Origin: an uncultured Collinsella sp.
Lineage (GTDB): Bacteria; Actinomycetota; Coriobacteriia; Coriobacteriales; Coriobacteriaceae
Assembly (NCBI GenBank): GCA_900545445.1
Contig: UQZH01000054.1
Span: 1-11,833, forward strand
Reading direction: 5' to 3'
Length of the DNA: 11,833 nucleotides
Position numbers and translations under genes: made by a program. Of this stretch, positions 1 to 5,754 are shown one piece after another. A model generated the notes under the pieces. That model searched no databases. It had not been told where the DNA came from and worked only from the letters and a program-made list of their open reading frames with translations. How positions within the stretch are numbered: position 1 is the first letter of the stretch; each line of letters begins with the position of its first letter.

Positions 1-794
1 TACCGCAGGTCGTCTACTACTTTGCCGCCTATGCGCAGCTGCTGCGCGCCGGCGCCATCGAGGCCGGCGACGCCGTGGAGTTCTGCGTACCGACCGGTAA
101 CTTTGGCGATATCCTGGCCGGCTACTATGCCAAGCGCATGGGTCTGCCCGTCGCAAAGCTTATCGTCGCGAGCGACAAGAACAACGTGCTTGCCGACTTC
201 CTGACCACCGGCGTCTACGACCGTAACCGCCCGTTCTTCACGACCATCTCGCCGTCGATGGACATCCTCATCAGCTCCAACCTGGAGCGCATGCTGTACT
301 TCCTGTCCGACGGCGACTGCGAGCTCGTTGCCGGCCTTATGGAGCAGCTTGCCCAGACCGGCCGCTACGAGGTGCCCGCCGAGCTGCTGGCCAAGATCCA
401 GAGTGTATTTGGCTGTGGCTGGGCCAGCGAGGATGAGGTCCGCGCCGCCATCAAGAGCTGCTGGGACGCGAACGGCTACGTGATCGACCCGCACACCGCT
501 TGCGGCTATCACGTCTTTGAGCAGGTCGCTCCCGCCGAGGGCGCCAAGGCCCGCGTGCTGCTTTCGACCGCCAGCCCCTACAAGTTCCCGCGAGCCTGCT
601 GCGACGCCCTAGGGCTCGACGTTCCCGAGGACGACTTTGAGGCTATGCGCGTACTCGAGCAGGCCACCAGCACGGTCGCCCCGACCCAGCTCGCCGAACT
701 CGACTCCAAGCCCGTCCGCTTCGAAGACGTCTGCGACGTCGATGAGATGGCAAGCTACGTCGAGTCTGCAGCAAAACGAATGAGCACCAACTAG
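1..794 (+). CDS. thrC: Threonine synthase, 3' part (5' end outside window)
   Basis: Open from the window edge in the frame whose first full codon is at position 3, giving 263 C-terminal residues; the family is usually about 470-500 residues, so roughly the second half is present. The enzyme is PLP-dependent and turns O-phosphohomoserine into threonine in the cytosol. Near the start, PQVVYYFAAYAQL is followed by VPTGNFGDILAGYYAK, the PTGNFGD glycine-rich stretch typical of threonine synthase, then SDKNNVLADFLTTGVYD and the TISPSMDILISSNLERML segment, also characteristic. The PLP-binding lysine should lie upstream of the window. A GTG at 75 is internal and not a real start. The stop TAG at 792-794 is followed 12 bp later by an intrinsic terminator, then by thrB, the preceding step of the same pathway. 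Identification is from recognised motifs. Confidence 0.95.
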   Translation, partial: PQVVYYFAAYAQLLRAGAIEAGDAVEFCVPTGNFGDILAGYYAKRMGLPVAKLIVASDKNNVLADFLTTGVYDRNRPFFTTISPSMDILISSNLERMLYFLSDGDCELVAGLMEQLAQTGRYEVPAELLAKIQSVFGCGWASEDEVRAAIKSCWDANGYVIDPHTACGYHVFEQVAPAEGAKARVLLSTASPYKFPRACCDALGLDVPEDDFEAMRVLEQATSTVAPTQLAELDSKPVRFEDVCDVDEMASYVESAAKRMSTN

Positions 795-806
795 ATCCCT
801 CATTAA

Positions 807-837
807 GCGCCGGCGAAAGCCGGCGCACCTTCTTTTT
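807..837 (+). terminator. Rho-independent terminator of thrC
   Basis: A perfect 8-bp GC-rich stem, GCGCCGGC (807-814) paired with GCCGGCGC (819-826), closes a GAAA tetraloop and is followed by ACCTTCTTTTT. It starts 12 bp after the thrC stop. This is a textbook intrinsic terminator for plus-strand transcripts, so thrB is either expressed by read-through or from its own promoter in the following leader. Confidence 0.88.
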
Positions 838-869
838 ATTTAGCTTTCGGGATGATGACGAGCATGCGA

Positions 870-981
870 GCGGGTCTGGCCGTTTAGTTCGTCGCGAGTT
901 CCGCACGAGCCGGAAAGCACTTAATGTGCTTTCCGAGTGAGCCAGGACTGCCCGAGCAGCGAACTAAACGGCCAGACCCGC
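870..981. repeat. Nested inverted repeat in the thrB leader
   Basis: An outer 22-bp perfect inverted repeat (870-891 with 960-981) encloses an inner 10-bp perfect repeat CGGAAAGCAC (911-920) with GTGCTTTCCG (926-935) around a 5-nt TTAAT loop. The outer right arm ends 2 nt before the thrB Shine-Dalgarno sequence (984-990). Neither stem is followed by a T run, so this is not a simple intrinsic terminator. It could be a regulatory RNA leader, a protein-binding palindrome or a small repeat insertion. I see no clear sigma-70 promoter in the region. Confidence 0.9.
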
Positions 982-983
982 CC

Positions 984-990
984 AGGAGGA
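984..990 (+). promoter_or_regulatory. thrB ribosome binding site
   Basis: AGGAGGA lies 5 nt before the ATG at 996. It decides the thrB start against an in-frame ATG at 924, which lies inside the inner stem of the leader palindrome and would add 24 residues with no homology to the family. Confidence 0.85.
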
Positions 991-995
991 CCCAC

Positions 996-1877
996 ATGAT
1001 CAAAATCACCGTCCCAGCAACCAGCGCCAACCTAGGCATCGGCTACGACACCCTCGGCATGGCCGTCAGCCTCTACTCGCACTTCACCTTCGAGCGCGCC
1101 GACAAGCTCACCATCACGGGCTGCCCCGAGGAGTTCCAAAACGAGAATAACCTAGTCTACGTGAGCTTTGTCGATGCTCTGGCCGCCTGGGGCGAGCCGG
1201 CCTTCCCCGTCGCTATCGACATTCAGACCGACGTGCCCGTCGCCCGCGGCCTGGGTTCCAGCTCCACCTGTGTCGTCGCCGGCATCATGGCTGCCGCCGC
1301 GCTGACGGGCCACACCGTCGACCGCGCCGAGCTCGTCCGCATTGCCACCGAGGTCGAAGGCCATCCCGATAACGTCGCCCCCGCTATCCTGGGCGGCGCC
1401 GTCTGCTCCTTTACGCCGACCGATTCGCTCCCCCAGTGCCTGCGCTACGAGGTGAGCGATCGCCTGCGTTTTATTACCGTGATCCCGCCCTATGAGGTGC
1501 ATACCAGCGAGGCGCGCAAGGTTGTGCCGCAGGAGATTCCACTCTCCACCGCCGTATGGCAAATGGGCCGCATCGCCGGCATGACGCGCGGCCTGGAGAC
1601 TGGTGACCTTGACCTGATTGCCGCCGCCAACGACGACCGCATCCAGGAGCCCTATCGCCGCCGCCTCATCCCCGACTACAACGCCGTGCGCGACACCTGC
1701 CTTAACGGAGGCGCCAAGACCATCTGGATCAGTGGCTCCGGCTCGACCCTCATGGCCGTGACTGACGACACCATCGTGGCAAAGTTCCTGCAGGTCAAGC
1801 TGCGCGAGCAGTTCCCCAAGTGTGACACACATATTCTGACGTGCGACACTGAGGGCGCTCAAATCGAGTACCTGTAG
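996..1877 (+). CDS. thrB: Homoserine kinase
   Basis: 293 residues, normal length for the family. It phosphorylates L-homoserine with ATP to O-phosphohomoserine, the substrate of the neighbouring threonine synthase; cytosolic. GHMP-kinase signatures are visible: the N-terminal VPATSANLGIGYDTLGMA (residues 6-23), the ATP-binding loop PVARGLGSSSTCVVAG (81-96), EGHPDNVAPA (121-130) containing the conserved family HPDN, and the C-terminal glycine motif ISGSGSTLMAVTD. The start at 996 is chosen because of the AGGAGGA just upstream and because the protein then begins with the conserved core. The stop codon lies inside the left outer arm of the large nested palindrome at 1871-2057. The gene is separated from thrC by a terminator and a structured leader, so it may be controlled separately. 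Confidence 0.96.
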   Translation: MIKITVPATSANLGIGYDTLGMAVSLYSHFTFERADKLTITGCPEEFQNENNLVYVSFVDALAAWGEPAFPVAIDIQTDVPVARGLGSSSTCVVAGIMAAAALTGHTVDRAELVRIATEVEGHPDNVAPAILGGAVCSFTPTDSLPQCLRYEVSDRLRFITVIPPYEVHTSEARKVVPQEIPLSTAVWQMGRIAGMTRGLETGDLDLIAAANDDRIQEPYRRRLIPDYNAVRDTCLNGGAKTIWISGSGSTLMAVTDDTIVAKFLQVKLREQFPKCDTHILTCDTEGAQIEYL

Positions 1878-2057
1878 ACATCGCCGATCGGTCTGTCCGG
1901 GCCACCCAGGGGCATCCCCTTAAAAACGTCCTCGCACTTGAGGCCCGCTTATCCTGCTCCTTCGGAGCTGCGGATAAGCGGGCCTCGTGCTGCGGAATAT
2001 TTTTAAGGGGATGCCCCTGGGTGGCCCTATGGCAACGTGGCGAGCGATGTCTACAGG
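1871..2057. repeat. Large three-tier nested inverted repeat between thrB and engB
   Basis: Three perfect inverted repeats sit one inside another: 14 bp (1871-1884 with 2044-2057), 28 bp (1899-1926 with 2000-2027) and 15 bp (1940-1954 with 1972-1986), with a 5-bp stem GCTCC/GGAGC (1956-1960 with 1964-1968) at the tip. The interior loops are nearly symmetrical (14/16 nt and 13/13 nt). The 28-bp arms end inward in AAAAA and TTTTT, so on either strand the central hairpin is followed 13 nt later by TTTTTAAGGGG. This could make it a bidirectional terminator for the convergent genes, but it is far larger than a usual terminator. It could instead be a structured RNA or a small mobile palindrome. The thrB stop codon is within the left outer arm. 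Confidence 0.93.
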
Positions 2058-2135
2058 GACCCACGCTTTGAAGGGGCGCCGGGCTGATAATTTGGCTCTT
2101 TATTGGGGAGGGCTCTTGCTAGGCTGGGGCACTTA

Positions 2136-2726
2136 TTAGAGACAAGCCTCGGCGATGCGCTTCTTCAGCTCGTCGATGCCGGTACCGGTCTGGGAGCTTG
2201 TGATGATCACGTTCTCGGCCGGAACGTTAAGCTGCTTCTTGATGGCTGCCGCCTGGCGGGCCTGCTGGGTGCGGCTGAGCTTGTCGGCCTTGGTGAGGCA
2301 GACGATAAAGTTGAACTCGTTGCCCTGCAGGTAGTCGATCATGTCATGATCGAGCTTGCTGGGGTCGTGACGAATATCCACCAGCGACACGACCAGGTTA
2401 AAGCTGCGCTCCGAGTCGAAGAAGTCGCCGATAAGCTCGGCCCAGCGGTCACGCTCGGCCTTGGAACGACGGGCGAAGCCATAGCCCGGCAGGTCGACGA
2501 AGTGCACGTCGTCGGCCTCAAAGAAGTTGATGTTGCTCGTCTTGCCCGGTGTGCTCGAGACCTTGACGAGGTTCTTGCGGCCAAAAAGCTTGTTCATGAT
2601 CGACGACTTGCCCACGTTGGAGCGGCCGACGAAGCTCACCTCGGGGCAGGTGGACTCGGGAATCTGCGAAACCTTGCCGTAGCTGGCGACGAACTTGGCA
2701 AGCTGGTAGTTAATTGAATCGGCCAT
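2136..2726 (-). CDS. engB: Ribosome biogenesis GTP-binding protein YsxC/EngB
   Basis: 196 residues, typical for this TrmE-Era-EngA-EngB family GTPase, which assists assembly of the large ribosomal subunit in the cytoplasm. All G motifs are visible: G1 GRSNVGKS (34-41), G2 TPGKT (59-63), G3 DLPG in VDLPGYGFARRSK (78-81), G4 TKAD (145-148) and G5 TSS (176-178). The start at ATG 2726 is chosen because AAGGAG lies 5 nt upstream; an in-frame GTG two codons earlier overlaps that site. The gene follows mtnN by 39 bp with no terminator between, so the two are probably cotranscribed. It faces thrB, and the two 3' ends are separated by 258 bp containing the large nested palindrome. Confidence 0.96.
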   Translation of the reverse strand: MADSINYQLAKFVASYGKVSQIPESTCPEVSFVGRSNVGKSSIMNKLFGRKNLVKVSSTPGKTSNINFFEADDVHFVDLPGYGFARRSKAERDRWAELIGDFFDSERSFNLVVSLVDIRHDPSKLDHDMIDYLQGNEFNFIVCLTKADKLSRTQQARQAAAIKKQLNVPAENVIITSSQTGTGIDELKKRIAEACL

Positions 2727-2765
2727 GGACACTCCTTGGTCGTAGGTTTTTACAAAACGGGCGTG

Positions 2766-3506
2766 CTATTGCGCGGCGGCGATACTACGAACGATGTCAA
2801 GCGTGATGCCGCTCGCGGTGCGAGCGTACTCATCCAGATCGAACTCGCGCTCGCAAAACGCGTCATATGCCTCGTCACAATTATCGCTGATAGCGCGCAG
2901 CACTAGGCAATCGACACCATTCTTGGCCGCGATGTGCGCAATTGCCGCACCCTCCATCTCGACGCAATCGGCATGCGTGGCCTCAATCGCAGCGTTACGC
3001 ATGGCGTCACCCGTAACAAAGCGGTCACCTGTGGCGATAGTGCCACACAGGAACTGCTTGGGGTCCTTCTCCGCAGAATTCTCATCCGCCGAGGCATCCA
3101 CAAATCCATGCTCGGCAAGCACGGCGGCGGCAACATCAGCCAACGCCGGCGTCGAGACAAACTCCTCGAGCCCCGGCGCGGACTCGGCGATGAGTGCCGT
3201 ATCGGTATCCAGATAGCGCAGGCACTTGCCTATAACCACGTCGTTAATATGCAGTTTAGGGTTAAGGCCACCCGCAATGCCCGAAAACACAACGGCCTGC
3301 GGGGCGTATTTGCTGATGAGATGTTGCGTTGCAGCAGCGGCGTTCACGGTCCCCATGCCTGCCGTCGTGGCGACTACTGTCAGACCCGAAAGCCCACCGT
3401 TCACAACGGTCAAGCCCGCCTCCTGCGACTCATGCACGCCACTCAGCTCTTCCTTAATCTGCGCAACCTCTTTTTCGAGTGCGCCTATGATCGCGATGGT
3501 TGCCAT
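2766..3506 (-). CDS. mtnN: 5'-methylthioadenosine/S-adenosylhomocysteine nucleosidase
   Basis: 246 residues, close to the usual 230-240. It cleaves adenine from MTA, SAH and 5'-deoxyadenosine, recycling SAM by-products and feeding the activated methyl cycle; cytosolic. IIGALEKEV near the N-terminus carries the catalytic glutamate (Glu13, equivalent to E. coli Glu12), SGIAGGL (75-81) is the conserved glycine loop, VEMEG holds Glu185, and RAISD (204-208) supplies the catalytic aspartate Asp208. The start at ATG 3506 is chosen because GGGGG lies 5 nt upstream and the protein then begins with the family's beta strand; the in-frame extension to 3611 has no family similarity. It lies 125 bp downstream of pflA. 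Since PflA releases 5'-deoxyadenosine, the neighbour fits functionally. Confidence 0.95.
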   Translation of the reverse strand: MATIAIIGALEKEVAQIKEELSGVHESQEAGLTVVNGGLSGLTVVATTAGMGTVNAAAATQHLISKYAPQAVVFSGIAGGLNPKLHINDVVIGKCLRYLDTDTALIAESAPGLEEFVSTPALADVAAAVLAEHGFVDASADENSAEKDPKQFLCGTIATGDRFVTGDAMRNAAIEATHADCVEMEGAAIAHIAAKNGVDCLVLRAISDNCDEAYDAFCEREFDLDEYARTASGITLDIVRSIAAAQ

Positions 3507-3631
3507 GCCATCCCCCAAATCCGTGCAAATTGCTATCCACGGTATGGTACCAGCATTTCGACTCAACCGTGTCAGCACCAAGCCGTTAGGCCAGTACAGC
3601 TCGGGTATCATTTAGGGGCAAAAATGACTTG

Positions 3632-4450
3632 CTAGCCGATGGCGTTTTTGAGCTCCGCGCGGCGCTTTTTCATGCCCGTCATGACGGCGTTGCGCAGCTC
3701 GGGCATGCGCGCGGTATCCATCTGTGGAACGCCCTCGAGCTTATAGGGAATGCCCAGTTGCTCGTACTTGACGACACCCATCGTGTGATACGGCAGCATT
3801 TCCAGGCCCACCACGTTGTGCCATGGAGCGATGAGACGACCGAGTGCCTCGCATTCCTCAACCGTATCGGTAATGCCCGGCACCACCACGTGGCGGATAA
3901 CGACCTTAATCTTGCGACGCGCAAGCTCATCACCAAACGCCAGAATGCGTGCGGGATCGCACCCAGTCAGCTTTTTATGCTCGACCGGGTCGGCATGCTT
4001 AATATCGAGCAGTACCATGTCGGTCTCGTTGAGCACGGCATCGAACTTCTCGGGATGCGCGGGATCGAACGCATAGCCGCAGCTATCCAAGCAGGTGTGC
4101 ACACGACCATCGTGGTTATTGTGCATGGCGTGGAACAGGTCGGCCAAAAACTCAGGCTGCAGGAGCGGCTCGCCGCCGGACACCGTAATACCACCGCTGC
4201 GGTAAAACTCATGGTTGCTCTGGAACTCGTCCATCAGGTGCTCTACGGTCACCATGGTGCCGCCGTTAACCGACCAGGTATCGGGGTTGTGGCAATACGC
4301 ACAGCGCATGGGGCAGCCTTGGACAAACACTACGAAGCGGATGCCGGGTCCATCGACCGTACCCATCGTTTCAATCGAATGTACGCGGCCCAGGGCAAAC
4401 GCAGAGTCCTCGGGACGAGCGTCCACACCCTCAAGCGTCATTTCTGCCAT
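3632..4450 (-). CDS. pflA: Pyruvate formate-lyase activating enzyme (radical SAM)
   Basis: 272 residues. It installs the glycyl radical on pyruvate formate-lyase using SAM and a [4Fe-4S] cluster; cytosolic and used under anoxia. GRVHSIETMGTVDGPGIRFVVF (21-42 region) matches the family N-terminus, the radical-SAM cysteines are C46, C50 and C53 in GCPMRCAYC, and SGGEPLLQ (91-98) binds SAM. The later stretch LLDIKHADP (147-155) is also typical. I prefer ATG 4450, with AAGG about 9 nt upstream; a TTG at 4480 would place a better AAGGAG inside the gene, and ATG 4441 is a third possibility. The partner pflB is not in the window, which is less common than the pflBA pairing, so activation of another glycyl-radical enzyme cannot be excluded. 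Confidence 0.93.
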   Translation of the reverse strand: MAEMTLEGVDARPEDSAFALGRVHSIETMGTVDGPGIRFVVFVQGCPMRCAYCHNPDTWSVNGGTMVTVEHLMDEFQSNHEFYRSGGITVSGGEPLLQPEFLADLFHAMHNNHDGRVHTCLDSCGYAFDPAHPEKFDAVLNETDMVLLDIKHADPVEHKKLTGCDPARILAFGDELARRKIKVVIRHVVVPGITDTVEECEALGRLIAPWHNVVGLEMLPYHTMGVVKYEQLGIPYKLEGVPQMDTARMPELRNAVMTGMKKRRAELKNAIG

Positions 4451-4483
4451 TCGCGCTACCTTGCCTCTCCTTGGATGCAACCA

Positions 4484-4556
4484 ATTAAAATGCCAGAGCC
4501 ATTCTAGCCCATGCGTTTGCGTTTAAACGTCTCGGACTAGAACGGCACGTTTTAAT
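4484..4556 (-). promoter_or_regulatory. Imperfect inverted repeat with possible pflA promoter
   Basis: Between degV and pflA, ATTAAAA (4484-4490) pairs with TTTTAAT (4550-4556), and CCATTCTAG (4499-4507) pairs with CTAGAACGG (4537-4545) with a single mismatch that is a G-U pair in minus-strand RNA. The inner left arm contains TAGAAT on the minus strand (4501-4506), a possible -10 box about 50 nt before pflA, but no convincing -35 is visible at 17 bp. The palindrome CGTTTAAACG (4520-4529) sits in the centre. The region may be promoter/operator DNA or a degV 3' structure. Confidence 0.3.
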
Positions 4557-4560
4557 CTAT

Positions 4561-4582
4561 CCCCCATCACCATGGCTGGGGG
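4561..4582 (-). terminator. Weak candidate terminator after degV
   Basis: A 6-bp stem CCCCCA (4561-4566) with TGGGGG (4577-4582) and a 10-nt loop begins about 43 nt downstream of the degV stop. The minus-strand tail is ATAGATTAAAA, which is A/T-rich but lacks a run of U, so the hairpin may only pause or partly terminate transcription. Confidence 0.3.
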
Positions 4583-4624
4583 CTACGTCGAGATGTCAGG
4601 CTGAAGAACGCTCGCCTGCGGCCT

Positions 4625-5479
4625 TTACGCCTTAAGCGTGAGCACCGCACCGAAGGCGGTCGGGCCGCAATGGCTCGAGATGACGCCGCCGACCTGAGTC
4701 CAGGTAACGTCCTTAAAGCCCAGGTCATGCGCATAGACTTCCATGTCATCGCGCAGCTCCTGGGAAAGGCCCACCGAATACGCCAGGCCAATGTGCGAGT
4801 AGTCAATCTCGCCCTTCGCAACCATGTGGTCAATAAAGGCGCGGGCGCACTTGAGCATAGAGCCGCGGAACTTCTTGGTCGCCACGAACTTACCGCCCGT
4901 CACCTCGATGCAGGGCTTAATCTTGAACAGATGGGCGCCAAGGAATGCCACGTTGGACAGACGACCGCCTGCCTTAAGGAAGGCAAGATCGGTAGGAACA
5001 AAGCCCAGCAGCGCGCGGTCCATGACGGAGTTCGCGAAGGCGAAGATCTCGTCGACGGTGGCATCGGGGTGAGCCTCGATGTATTTGGCGGTCTCGACGA
5101 CAACAAGCGACTGGCCCACCGAGACAAAGCGCGTGTCCATGGAGAACACGTAGTCGCGGCCCTTAGCTGCAATCTTGGAGGACTGATGCGAGCAGGTCGT
5201 GGCCTCGGAGTACGCAAGATGCAGAATGGTCGCATCGGGCTGCTCGGCATGGATACGGTCGTACACGTGAGCAAAATCCGCAGGCGCGCAGCCGCTGGTC
5301 TTGGGCATTACGCCAAACTCGTTGCAGCGTGAATAAATCTCGAGCGGATCGATCGAGCCGTCCTCGACGGTCTCGTCACCAATCATGACATGCATGGGCA
5401 CGCGCACGATGCCGTAGCGCTCGCAGAGCTCCGGCGTCACATCCGACCCAGACTCGACCACGATTACGTACTTGCCCAT
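4625..5479 (-). CDS. DegV family fatty-acid-binding protein
   Basis: 284 residues, the usual DegV size. Members bind a fatty acid and hand it to fatty acid kinase (FakA) in the FakB role; the specific role here is inferred. Family features in order: N-terminal YVIVVESGSDVTPEL (4-18), PKTSGCAPADF (59-69, the TS-containing lipid-carboxylate region), the DLAFLKAGGRLSN stretch (164-176) with LFKIKPCIEV (184-193), KFRGSMLKCARAF and a C-terminal SSHCGPTAFGAV (268-279). The start at ATG 5479 matches the family N-terminus. The Shine-Dalgarno is weak (GATGGG about 11 nt upstream), and an ATG at 5503 adding MSRWVVII is possible but has no better site. It is probably first gene of the minus-strand cluster degV, pflA, mtnN, engB, with wide gaps of 174 and 125 bp suggesting internal promoters. 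Confidence 0.9.
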   Translation of the reverse strand: MGKYVIVVESGSDVTPELCERYGIVRVPMHVMIGDETVEDGSIDPLEIYSRCNEFGVMPKTSGCAPADFAHVYDRIHAEQPDATILHLAYSEATTCSHQSSKIAAKGRDYVFSMDTRFVSVGQSLVVVETAKYIEAHPDATVDEIFAFANSVMDRALLGFVPTDLAFLKAGGRLSNVAFLGAHLFKIKPCIEVTGGKFVATKKFRGSMLKCARAFIDHMVAKGEIDYSHIGLAYSVGLSQELRDDMEVYAHDLGFKDVTWTQVGGVISSHCGPTAFGAVLTLKA

Positions 5480-5628
5480 TATTATCACGACCCATCTCGA
5501 CATTGGGTTTTCAATACATGGCACGCGCCGCCGCACTGTTGCACAACGGCGTCCAAGCGCCAAAGAGACGCCGCCCCTTGCACACAACAAAGGACAGCGT
5601 CTCCCTGGAAAACTCCGTGCATCCTGAG

Positions 5629-5657
5629 ATTCTACACGGTTTATTAAGGAGTGTTAC
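5629..5657 (-). promoter_or_regulatory. Putative degV promoter
   Basis: On the minus strand GTAACA (5652-5657, 4 of 6 to the -35 consensus) is separated by exactly 17 bp from TAGAAT (5629-5634, 5 of 6 to the -10 consensus). Transcription would start near 5622, leaving an untranslated leader of roughly 140 nt that contains a 6-bp hairpin GGCGTC/GACGCC (5548-5553 with 5567-5572). This is pattern matching only. Confidence 0.4.
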
Positions 5658-5666
5658 TTATTCCGC

Positions 5667-5706
5667 AAACGGTCGCTATACGCGATAAACGGTAGCTGGC
5701 CGCGGT
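5667..5706. repeat. Two imperfect 20-bp tandem repeats upstream of the degV promoter
   Basis: Positions 5667-5686 and 5687-5706 are 15/20 identical, sharing AAACGGT, GCT and CGCG at the same offsets. They begin about 10 bp upstream of the putative degV -35 box, a place where activator sites often lie. The AAACGGT core also resembles half of the LacI-type operators at the sugar operon. The repeats equally lie in the 3' region of the GH32 gene ending at 5755. Confidence 0.45.
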
Positions 5707-5754
5707 AACTGCGACACATTCCGCCCAGCAAGTCCAATCGTACTCCATGCACGG

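Noticed and set aside
870..981. T-box or threonine leader-peptide attenuator upstream of thrB
   Set aside because: No T-box sequence, no short Thr/Ile-rich leader peptide, and no stem followed by a U run.
924..995. 24-codon N-terminal extension of thrB from ATG 924
   Set aside because: The ATG lies in the leader hairpin and has no ribosome binding site, whereas AGGAGGA correctly precedes ATG 996.
1152..1862. 236-codon minus-strand open frame inside thrB
   Set aside because: Antisense to the clear GHMP kinase thrB; low-complexity Gly/Ala/Asp composition typical of a shadow frame.
1871..2057. Insertion sequence or MITE with target duplication
   Set aside because: I could not identify direct repeats flanking the outer arms or transposase remnants; kept as an unclassified palindrome rather than called a mobile element.
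3507..3611. N-terminal extension of mtnN
   Set aside because: The family starts at MATIAIIGALEKE; GGGGG precedes that ATG, and the extension has no homology to MTAN proteins.
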